In this document: positions 41,901 through 54,100 of the stretch, piece after piece | Layout: every line of letters begins with the position of its first letter | How positions within the stretch are numbered: position 1 is the first letter of the stretch | From: Chelydra serpentina | Taxonomy: Eukaryota; Chordata; Testudines; Chelydridae | DNA: 64,000 nt | Assembly (NCBI GenBank): GCA_037349315.1 | Contig: JBAIAC010000048.1 | Location: 36,024,501 to 36,088,500, forward strand | Reading direction: 5' to 3' | The notes under the pieces: model-generated | Databases searched by the model: none | The model's input: only the letters and a program-made list of their open reading frames with translations | What the model was told of the DNA's origin: nothing | Made by a program: the position numbers and the translations under genes

Positions 41901-44900
41901 TGTGTTAATATCAGTTATTTACACATTAACAGATCACACAGTAGGATTCTATGAGTTCATGACAGCTTTCAGATAAATCGTAATAGTGCATTAATTTAAT
42001 CTGACAAATTTGGGTTTTTGTTGCTTTTGTTTTTAAATTAGATGAAAAACATTGTTTTCCAACATCAAGATTTGAAACGCACAGTTTCCAAGAGGTCTCA
42101 AGAGTTGAGTCACCAGAAAACCTGCCCACGCCTCTGCTGCGCGCAAGCACACACACACACGGCCCTTCCTTAAACATGTACAGTTATTACAGGAAATTCT
42201 ATCACAGGTGCCCTGTTGTCAGGACCCCCATTCCACCCATCTTTGAAAAATTTCTCTCTTGATTTTAAAGGCTGCTCTTTTGAAACAAAGCTCCAGTGGG
42301 ACAGAATTATAGTTGCTATTTCTCAATTGTATTTCCTGACTTTCATACACTTCACTCCTTAACAGTGCTCGTATGTGTACACAGATACGGTTAAGATCTC
42401 TTAACTGACTGAGGAGAAAACCAGGGGAAAAGAATTTACAATAGGGATCTAGTTTCTTATTTACATACTTTATATATAAAAAATGAGCCTAAGTGAAATG
42501 AGGAAAAAATTTATTTACATTTATGATGCATCAGCAAAAAGAAAGTAGGTCTTTATCAGATTAAGTATTAAGAGCATCTGACACCTATTTTTCCCCCCCT
42601 CTCTTTCGCAGCAACATCACAAATGGAAAACAAAATTTCTCTCTCTCTCATATATATATAATATAAAAAGCATGAAACCACAATACTAAAAACTCCATTC
42701 AAAATTATTTGTTTTCCCAGAAGAAAGCAAACCATTATCAACCTGACATTAGATTTAGGAATTACAACATCCATTTATTAAAAAGTATTTTATGCATATT
42801 TTAAAATGCCATTTCTGACTCAACCATTTATTAATATTATTTATTTTGTCAGACATGCATGAGACAACTTTGGGGAAAAATTAGCTGAAATGTTTACCTT
42901 GGTAGAAATATAGGCTGGAGCAGGATAGTTAAGGCAGGGACTGTTTAAACTTTTCACAACTGAAAGTTAAACTGCCAGCTTGGCCATAGACTACAACTAG
43001 TTTGCTTAAAAATAACAGACTTCAGCCTTTCATATTATTAATGTGTGGCCAGCAGAAAGTACTGATCTGAAATTCAAGTTGGACTATGATACAGGGAAGA
43101 GGGGGTCTCAACTCTCCAGGGCCAATACTTTTAATATAAAAGTGAGAGGCTGTACTGTTGATTTCAGTAAGCTGTATTCAGCAGAGCTGGCCGAAAATAT
43201 TTCAACAAATTTTTCTCTGTCCAAAAGTGTCATTTTTGTCTAAACCAAAGTGTTGAATGGAAATGTATCAGTTACCATGAAAATTTAGTCTGGAAGGTTC
43301 TCTCAGGTCCAGGATGAAATTTCTCATCAAAATGAATGTGAGAAAGAAACCCACCTCAGAATAGCTAATAGCCTTGTGGTTAGGGCACTCATTGGGGATG
43401 TGGGAGAAACATTCTAATCCCTGCACTGAATCAGGGAGAGCAGGGACTGAAACATGGGTCTCCCACCTCCCAGGCTTTTTGGCAATGAAGTTTAAAAAGG
43501 TCTCATTTGTTTTTGTTCTAATGTGGAATGAAAATCTTTAATAAATCTTCACATTTTTCACAAAATGGAATTATTTTCTGGCCAGCCCTAGTATTCATTC
43601 CATGGCCCTTCTTTTACCACCACTGTTTTAAGATGCAACAGAAGGTTGAGCCTTGATCCTGAAAATAGGCACGTATGAACTTTATTCACTGGAATAAAAT
43701 TATTCATGTGCGTAAATGTTTGCAAGATCAGGACCCAGATTTTGTTGTTGTTTTACATTCAACAAATACTTCTTTTCACTGTTACAGCTCTTAGAATAGA
43801 ACAAGAAGTTTTATGTATATGGGGTTAAACTAAACCAAATTAAAAATACAGGCTGAGGGGTTGTCTTTTTTTATTATTATTAAAGTTTTCCATCCTGAAG
43901 TTAAAAAACAAGAACAATGAATTCGGCTCCCCCCCGCCCCATACATATATTGTGACAAAGTTCCTCCTCTACCTCAGTGGGTCCTGCGCTTATTGGCGGA
44001 TTCTGCTTGCCTCAGAGATCTTCCCCTCTAGTAGAATCCACAGTCCAGTTTAACTCCTCGTGTGTCTGATCAGGAGTTGGGAGTTTTGGGGGGGAACCCG
44101 GGCCCGCCCTCTACTCCGGGTTCCAGCCCAGGGCCCTGTGGATTGCAGCTGTTTAGAGTGCCTCCTGGAACAACTGCACGACAGCTACAACTACCTGGGC
44201 TACTTCCCCATGGACTCCTCCCAACACCTTCTTTATCCTCACCACAGGATCTTCCAGCAATACGCCCTCTTACTCTCAGCTCCTAGTGCCTCTTGCTCCC
44301 AGCTCCTCATACGCAACCTGCTTCCACAGCTCCTGATATGCGCCCCTCACTGACTCACTGGGAGGCTTTTAACTAGTTTCAGCCAGCCCCTGATTGGCTG
44401 CAGGTGTCTCAATTAACCTCCCTGCCTTCTGAAAAGTTCTTAATTGGCCCCAGGTGTCTTGATTAACCTGGAGCAACTGCCATAAGGTATCAGGGATTTG
44501 TTTAGCCTGGAGCGAACATACTGGTTCCTTACCACTTTCCTATAGCCCTCTGGCCTTGCCCCGTCACATAATATATGGCAGATTTAGAGTAAGGGAGAGT
44601 TACAATTGAAAGTTTTTGCTACAACATTAGAAAACACACATCTAACAACCTCTGGGTTTCTCTTTCTACTTCTTTCCTCCATCTCTTTCCACATATACCA
44701 ATAGAATTACATGTGAATATTGTTTAATCCATTTTTCTTATAGCTTTCACCAAAAATCTGAGATGTTTGCTCCATTTGGCAGCTATTATGACAGACCAAG
44801 AAAATAAGTTATTGCAAAAGCTGCTTTGATCAAGAATTTTAGAAAATTTGTAGAAACACAGCATACATTTAAAAATCAATGTACTTTCTAAACCAAATAT

Positions 44901-47900
44901 TGTACAACTATAAAATTATTTCTTGGTCAGAATGCAGGTTTAAACTACTGTAAATGATGGATTCTCTGTAACTTGAAGTCTTTAAAACATGATTTGAGTA
45001 TTTCAGTAACTCAGCCAGAGGTTATGAGTCTATTACAGGAGTGAGTGGGTGAGATTCTGTAGCCTGCAATGTACAGGAGGTCAGACTAGATGATCATGAT
45101 GGTCCCTTCTGACCTTAAAGTCTATGAGTCTATGACACTGGATGAATTTTATAAGAAGCTATTAACCATAATTTAGAAACATTAATTCATGACATTCATT
45201 TTATTCAGGCAATTACTCAAAACATGTTATAAGGGTTTTTTAATCAACATCCATATAAATAATAAGGGGTTTGTCAATCAACAGCCATCTAAATCTTAAT
45301 GAATGTGTGATGAGGTGGACAAGGACCATAGGCCCCGTGCTGGAGGCCTCAGGGTTCTGCCACACCCATCCCAGGACAGGAGCAGTGGAGAGATCCTCCA
45401 AGCGGCCTAGAGTGACTGCGAGGAAGCAGAGGGGCTGCTGGAATGGTCAATGAGGGGCTAGGAAGGCTATCTAAAAGGAGCTGCAGAACAGAGCAGCAGT
45501 TAGTTGCTGCTTGGAGCTGGAGAAGAAAGGACTGCATGCCTGGCTGACTGAGGGAACTGCAGCACAATGGATAGCTCAGTGTGGGAAAGGACCGGAGGAG
45601 GAAGAGGCTCCTGGCTAGCTGGCTTATGGGACTAAGCCAAAGATAGTTTGCTAGCAGAGACCAGGGGAACAATGAAGGAGCTCCTGGCTGGCTGCTGGGA
45701 CTGAGTAAGGATTGAGCCCAGCCAGAGGGCCGCAGGAAGATAGTGTCTCCAGGGAAGAAGCCCTGGGGATATGGCCCCATACCAGGGCTGGGACTTCTTA
45801 AAGACTGAGCCCAGGAAGGGCTAGAGAGACACTACCAGAGGGGTACTGAGATAAGCCCTGGTGGATGATATACCCCGGAAGGGGTCTGTTCTAATTCATA
45901 TGCAGACAGTGTGAGAGACTCGGCTGGAGGGCTGAGTCGCTGGAAAAAAACAAAACAAAACACACCTGACAACAAATGAAAGCGGTCACCAAAACTGAAA
46001 ACACAGACACACCCAACCAGAAGGGGCACCTGTGAGAGGTGGGTGCTGACTCCATTACAGAGAGTATTTTAAAAGGTGAATCCACTATGATAACAGGGGT
46101 GACATTTTGGCCCAACTGCAATATCTGAAGCAGTTTTAATGTGTGACATTAAAGTTTCACAAAAGATTTTTAAGGGAGCCTATTCCTGTACATTTTTTCC
46201 ATAGTAATATACAGTGAAACCCAGCTATAACGCGATAATTGGGGTCCAAAAAATTCCATCGCGATAAATGCGGGGTCGCGTTATAGGGGGGTTACAAAAA
46301 ATTACTGTTTCAAGCCGGTCTCTTCTCTTCTGGCCAAAGCGAAGAAGTCTGACCAGCTTGAAACTTCTCCGCTTTGGGGAGAAGAGAACTGACCGGCTTG
46401 AAACTTCTCCGCTTTGGGGAGAAGAGACAGCTTGAAACTAACCAGCTTGAAACTGACTAGCTTGAGCTTCAAGCCAGTCTCGCCAAAAGGGGAAGTGGAG
46501 GCACGGGGAAGGGGCAGGGGGGGAAGGAACAGGGGAGATGGGGAGGAGATGGAGCTAGGGTCGGTTCCAGGCGAGGAAGCATGCTCTGGATGCTTTTTTT
46601 TTTTGCTTGGGGCAGCGGGAGCCACCTTACGATCGCGTTTTAACCAAATTCGTGTTATGGCGGGGCGCGCTATAGGGGGGGTTTCACTGTAGTACTAAGC
46701 GTTATTTGAAATCCTACACTTGAGAAGTCTTATATGGTGTAGACTTTCTATTGTTTAGAAAGATTCAACTGTACAATCAAAGTGCTGCTTTAGTTTTGTG
46801 TTCATTATTTTCTTCATGAGGTAATACTTAAATTCATTTTTATTTAAAACTGCTGCTCAACTTCCTCACAATTCATATAAGCTTCAGGTCTAGGTCTTCA
46901 ATGCACAGAGATTCAACCAGTAGTGAGCTTTTAAACAATGGGAAATACAAGAAACCTCTGGGAGAAAGAGGAGAGTTGGGGCAGAGACAGTTACTCTCTT
47001 CAGCATTGTTCCCCTTCCTTACTGCCACACAAGCAAGACATCCCAATCCAAAATAATGGTGATCCAGTCTATATTATCTTGCAGGGCATGGACCAATCTA
47101 TTCTGAACCTTGGAGCATTCATTTCACAGGGAAGCTGAAGCACAGCTCTTTCAAGATTAGACTTCCATAGAACTAGGACGATCCAAAAATTTAAAGAGTA
47201 GGGTCAAAATTCCCCCACCACTTCAATGGGAGCCACCCCTGATCCCCACAGACATCCAACAAGAAAATACCGGGAAACCCCTTAAGTGGGAAGACACAAA
47301 GTGTCATGTGTGGGGGGTTTTCCTGAACAGGAGTTAATCATTGTCCAGGTTACTAAGGCTTCACGATAAAACACAGAAGTATTGGGCCACTAATCACATG
47401 GATTGTGACATTGAGAACCAATGGGGATCTTTGAGCTGTTTTTTAAATGTGAGCCCTGAGAGAACCGTAAGCTATACCTACTTGGTGTGGCACTCTGTCC
47501 CCCTCTAGTGGGGAGTAGGCCAACTAGAGACTGATGAGCCTGCTACAGCCTTAGCTAAGAGACACTGGTCTTTTAACTCAGGCAGCACATGCTCATGCAT
47601 TAAGATTCAGAGATCCCAAATTCAATCCCAGGGTGTTACATAACTTCTTGAGATTTTCATGAGGATCCCAAGCAATAGAAAAATCCCAGAGTCCCATAAA
47701 TTCACTTAGCTCAATTGCTTGACAATAAGGGGGGGCTGCAATATAATGTGTGTATATTTCCAGATTTTTGGAGATTGAGGGATTTCTGCACTGGGGGCTG
47801 GGATCGGTGGCTGGAATGATTTTTGACTCCTCCCTCCTTGCTTTAGGGGAGGTTAGTGGGCAAAGATGCCCAGAGCCCTCCATAGGCACTTGTTAACATT

Positions 47901-47980
47901 TACTATAATTTTATGTGTGTTGCGATAGGCGCACTGTACTGACAATAGAGACAATGAAGTATTTTGAAAAATAGTCAAAG

Positions 47981-48015
<35 letters not shown>

Positions 48016-48090
48016 CAGACACACACACAAATCTTTGACTATTTTTCAAAATACTTCATTGTCTCTATTGTCAGTACAGTGCGCCTATCG

Positions 48091-48129
<39 letters not shown>

Positions 48130-51100
48130 AAATTTCTTTAAAAACACAGTTTAGAAGTAAATATGTTCTAAGAATAGAAGGAAGATTATTCAATCTGTGC
48201 AGGCCAAAATTCAAAAGCACAGTTTTACCAGATATGAACTGTACATTAATCTTTTCCACCATTAAACCTGTGTTACCAAGCTAATCCAACACAAAAATTC
48301 TCTTTCTTTAAAGAAACTTTATCCTTAGAACATATAAGGAGAACCTTTAAAAAAGTGATAGCAACAGCATAATCTTCTCAGTATGGTATTAGATTTATAA
48401 TGATATGACTTCTGCAGTTGAACTTTGTCACCCATTATCTATAAAGTGACAGTTAATATCAATTTAAATTACAGCACTTTTGCTTTACATACTTAAGATA
48501 AACTTTGCAACTATGACAAAAGCTTCTAGAAAATAGAAAAGAAAGGGAAAAGTGATTCAGTGCTAAATGGTTCCTCACTAGCAACTTTCAAATCATTTAT
48601 ATGCCAAGTGAATTTTAAACAAGAAAACACTGTCTAATTAACCTAAATCTCACAATATTAACAAAGGAAGCATGTCAAATGATTTATTAAACTGTTAAAA
48701 TATTTGTTCAAACTGTCTTTGTAAATATTTATAAGAAATCTCCCAATTTTTCCCCACTTAAAGAAAGATTAGGTGGTTTGCAATACAAATCAGATTACTG
48801 TTTGTTTTCTATATTATTTTCCACATTCCCTTTTGAAACAACAAAAGATATAGACAGTTTGGTGAATAACATCCATCACTATCATGCAGGACACTGGGTA
48901 AAGGGAGAAAGTAGGCCTCTTAACTAATGGAAGATCAATATCAGGCAAAGTATTACATGGTTGAGGTGCTACATTTTTTGCAGGATGGGTGCTGAACACA
49001 GTTTTCAAGATGTTTGAATACTGAAGCAGTCCTGGCAACTGTTCACAAATATCTTCCCCAATGAAAGTGTGACACTGTTCTCATTACTATATAGGGGAGG
49101 CTTCTGTGGTAAAGATTGGCCCATGTTGCCCTCACCTCCACCATGAATGAGAAGGTAGAAATGAAGTTAGCTTGTACTCAAGAGTCATAGAAGGAAGATG
49201 AGCACTACAAATCTAAGTGGAGGCACAAATGATCATGGATAGGGAACTTAGACTATTTTACATGGAATTTCTAATGGCTGCTTTCTGAAGTACTTCAACT
49301 AATTTAGGCAAGAGCTTATGAAATTTTCTCTTTAAATATATTATATTCATTTTTTAAAAATCTAGACAGACCTGTCCAGTAGTTTCTAACCCTGAAGCTG
49401 CAAACACACACAGCAATGAAGTACCAAATTAAAATCTGTAATGTTACATACTTTGGCTTCTTTGCACATTCAGGACCAGAAGCTGCCGCCAGTCTAAACG
49501 CAGAATTCGAACTGAAGTCAAGAATTACTCAATTACTTCAGTACTGCAATAATCCCCATATATGGCGTGGGGGGGGGGGGGGGGCATGGGGAAGAAGGAA
49601 AGAAGCCAGAGCATTTATTTTAATAAATCCATGGCAAAACTCCCTCGGATATCAATGGTGCCAGAATTTCACTCAGTTTCTAATTTGGTTAATTTTTTTT
49701 TTGTAAACTTTCTCAGAAATTCTGGAGCACAAAAAACTTTAGTCATTCAGTGCCCTACGTTCCCCAAAAGAACATGAGCACGAGGAACACTACAGTGCAC
49801 TGTAGTGAACAGGGCACTGGGGTAGGACTCAGGAGTCTCGGCACTGCACTGCTGTGAGACTTTGGCCAAGACACTTCACCTCTCTGTGCCCGTTTCCAGT
49901 CCTTCATCTGTTTTGCCTATTAAGATTGTAGACTCTGTGGTAGGAACCAACCTCTTACTAGGTGTTTGTACAGAGTCTCAATCTCAGCTGGGGTCTTCAG
50001 GTCCTAAAATCTACAAATCACAACAGATGGATAAAATGCTGACACAGACCAATCAATGTATAGCTCATGAAAGAAGGTTAGAATCCCTAGGAATTTTCAT
50101 TATTTGAAAAATCACTGCTGATAGTTTAAAAAGTGTAATTAAATATATAAAATTATCTTTATATTACTTGCCTTTTCTAACCAGATACTGAAGGACCAGT
50201 GCTGCAATTTAATTGACACCAATTAGCCAACATTAGCAAATATAGGGACACAGGACTGGAAGGAATCTCCTGAGTCATCAACTCCAGTCCTACCGCAGGC
50301 AACCCTGCCACATAATCCAGTTAACAAATCTATCAAGATCCATTTTAAAACTAGTTAGGTTGTTTGCTCCCAATACTCATATTGGCAAGCTGTTTCAGAC
50401 CTCACTCCTTTAATGGTTAGAAACCCTCTACTAATATCCAGCCTAAATATATTCATAGCCAGTTTATACCCATTTGTTCTTGTGCCAACACACTCTTACA
50501 ACTTAAATAGCTCTTCTCCCTCTCTGGTGTTCACCCCCTTGATGTATTTAGAGAGCGTAATCATATTCCCACATCAACCTTCATTTTGCTAGGCTAAACT
50601 AGCCCCGCTCTTTTAGTCTCTTCTTGTAAGACAGGCCTTCCATTCCCCTGATTATCCTTGTAGCCCTTCTCCATACCTGTTCTAGTTTGAATTCATCTTT
50701 TTGAACATGGATGACCAAAATTGCACACAGTATTCCAGATGAGGTCTTGACAGTGCCTTGTACAATGGCATTAATACTTCCCTATTTGTACTGGAAATTT
50801 TCACCTGCTATATCCTAGGATTACCTTTGCTTTTTCACAGCCACATCACTTTGGTGACATTTTATATTCCCCAAAACACTGCATACAAAGCTGGAACTTC
50901 CTTAGGAACAAAGTGTAACCTTACCTTATACAACTGTAGTGTTTGAAAGTACTGGCTGCTTTCTGGCATTCTAAGCACAATTGAATAGCTCCTGGATAGT
51001 CCTCCTCCTTAGGAAAAAATGCAATAGATAGCTAATGTAACTTTTGAAGCAAATATCACAGCATTCATTTTTAGACTAAAATTAAATGGAACTGTACAGG

Positions 51101-54100
51101 GGGAAAAAAAACAAATGCTAAAGAGATCTGTGGTAATTATGCTACCTGTGAGGAGAAGAATGTTTTCTTAATTTATTTCACCGGAGTCTGCTTTTTCCCC
51201 CCTAATGATTACACCCATTATATATCACAAGCTTCACAGAACTTAAATGCAAAGCCATTGATTATGAATGAAAAATGCAAAAGGACAACTTATAAACCAT
51301 TTGTTATCAGCTACAATAATAGAAAAATCACTTCAGAATACCAATTTGCAGCTACATTCTTCTGCAGGCTCAAATTTAGCTACAAAAATGTATGTTCAAC
51401 TATTCATAACCACTATAACAGAAGGACAGGACACTTAAGATCAGTATCCCAATCATCTTTTAAAAACTGCTATACTCAGAAGAAGTAAGCTATTCAGTGC
51501 CATAGAGTAAAAATATATACAAGCAATACTTTGACTGGAACCCTTAAAACAGTATGGAATAAATTCAGAGGTGAGTCCGGAAGTCAAAATTTATGCAATC
51601 TATTACTCTTTCCAGTCCTTGATCAGCTTAGACCAATTTACAGTGCTCTACATGTCACCTCTAAATTTTGCCCACTAACCTAACCCTAAGCCTGATGGAA
51701 CTCTAAAGTCATGCAATTCACATGCAAAATGGCCAGAATAGAAGGATGTGGCAACAAAAGCAAGTAAAAATAGGTCCCAAACAATAAAAGTAAAAGTAAA
51801 TATTCCTCACATCTATTACAACAATTTAGACTCCATTACTCCCACTTACTTGAGCCAGATACCCAAATGTTGTAAATTCATTGACTTAAATGGACCATTG
51901 ACCGGCTATGAATCTGGCCCACTTATGTTTAAGTTACGCCATTTTACTCATAAATTTGGCCTTATGGGTCAGATTCAGAACTCTCCATGTAAGCACAATT
52001 CCAAAGCTCATAATATGTCTGAATATAGTTCTATATTTTCATGTGTCCTATTCAGAGCCCTCAGATTTTTTTAAACCCACAAAATTCAGAAGAAGCTGCA
52101 AACTCTTTTTTATAATATAAATATGCAAATTCAGTAGACTGACACCCACTTTACTTTTGTTTTTGCAAAAGTTATACATTAAACACCATACATGAAAACA
52201 TGCATCAGGAGATGCAAAACAAGAAAAACCACAAAATATACGGTTCAAAGACACTGGTACAATGAAAAGGGGACAATCCAAGGGGAAAAGAACGGAATTG
52301 TCAAAAGCAATGAAACATTCCAACTCAGAAATAAAATAATTCTGCCAAGTCATATGTGCACATTAGATCATACCATATGTCAGACAAATCTAAGTTATAC
52401 AATCAGTTCTTGCAATGCCACCAGGCAACAATCTCCAAGTTTGGGAGCAATACAACATAAGTCTTTCACAAGGCTGACCTCTTTTAGTAATGCTTATGAA
52501 ATCTCTTTTGCTCAAAACACTCTCCTTAAGCACCAGAGATGGTAACCTGATTCCATCACAGTTAGACACATATCCTTGCATCCAGAGTAAAGAAAATCCA
52601 AGTAATTCGTTCTCACGGTATGCCAGGGTAATGAGTGCAAGACTTTGTAGGTTGATAAATGAATTCCTTTCAAGGCTTCAGTGTCTGTACTAACATTTAC
52701 TGACATTTGTTGGGGACAGAAATTCCTTTCTTGGAATAAGAGGATTTAAAAAGTGCTCAGTGACTTTTCAGCAGGCCCATGTAGAAGTTTCAGATGGCTG
52801 ATTCTTTACATTCCACACCTACTATGAAGGTTTACTGAATGAAAATATGGGGCTAATTCAAGCAGGAGCCAATGCAGGTACATGGAAAAGTGGACAATGG
52901 CTTCAGAGACCCCAGTTTACCAATACTTAAAGGTAAATTGTAATTAGCTCTGAAGTTTTACCTCCACCCATATTGAGTTCAACAGCTTGTAAAAACTGGA
53001 GGAAGAATCCAGGTGGGAAAAACTGAAACAAAGAACTTTGGGATGGATAAAACAAATGGACCCTGAAGGAGAACGGAGCGAAGGCAAAGACTGAAAGAGG
53101 CAAACTAAACCCCAGTCTCCAGAGGCTGGTGTGTCTGCTTTGTTCCCACTGTTGAGATTAAATGATATTTTGATTTAGGAAGGCTGCGTTGGGTCACTGT
53201 ATTCACCACCAGTCACATCTCCAAAAGCAAAGACTTGCAGGTGCGAAACCCAGCCAGACTGCTGAGCAATCATGGTTGTTAGACAGAGTGCTCTACTCTG
53301 GTGACTCACTATGAGAGTCAGAGAACTGTAGAACTCCACCCTGAGACAGGTGAAGGTGCAGGGCCTGTCACCTCACAGGGTACACTCAGAAAAACCCGAG
53401 AGGTGCAGCTGGCCCTGCACTGAAGCACTTGCCTCTCTGCAACTGTCTCCTATTGCAATCCACTTACCCACTCCGTTCTACCAATGACATCCTCTTTTCA
53501 TTTTCCACTCATCTGCACACTCCTCCATGCTCTTAATGGAAGGCCCTCCCCATCTCTGTTCACCAAGCCAGAACCTCTCCTCATTCAAATCCCTCCTGAA
53601 AGCCCAATTTCTCCATGTTGCCTACAAGTAGCAAGTTAAACGATATAAAAAAAATTAACAGAACTCTCAAAACATGCATACATCCTGGAACCTTGAAACA
53701 CCTTGAGCTTCCTCACACTCTGCTCCCACCCACTGTGGGAGCAGAACTTACAGAAGCAAGGCTGTCCTAATATTTGGGGGGAGGGGCTCACACAGCTGAA
53801 TATCATGTAGTCAATCTATTCCTATCCACTGTGTGCTAACAGATGCTTCTGTAGCGAGCCTGTACAGTACATAATCTTGTGCAGTTACATGCGGATGTAT
53901 TTTCCTTCGCCTGTACTGGAAATATCTGCTAACATGCAACCAGATAAACCTCACCCTCTTCTTGTCCACTCAGTAAAAGCACATCCTGCTTTAAACCACT
54001 GATATCAGAAAGGATAGACACATATAAATGAGAAAGACCTAACAGAACCCTTACTGTACTAATTAGAGCCTCAACCCTCAAATCCACATGTCTACAAGGA

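Larger units (their letters stand above)
38673..50924. other. 12.3-kb VPS50 intron between exons e and f
   Basis: The most rearranged intron: nested foldback MITEs, a hAT with a tRNA-like palindrome, two LTR-like blocks, a CR1 3' tail, a Tigger-type element, a 61-bp inverted repeat with TG/CA microsatellites, a MIR-like SINE and a CR1 fragment. The intervals 39190-40730, 41390-42630, 42680-43180 and 48130-49560 show nothing I can name. Confidence 0.65.

Noticed and set aside
43360..43420. tRNA gene candidate inside the 43182 element
   Set aside because: The box-like motifs sit in a foldback within a hAT MITE, with no full cloverleaf visible.
47914..48126. CRISPR-like repeat arrangement
   Set aside because: The structure is an inverted repeat plus TG/CA microsatellites in vertebrate intron, not direct repeats with spacers.
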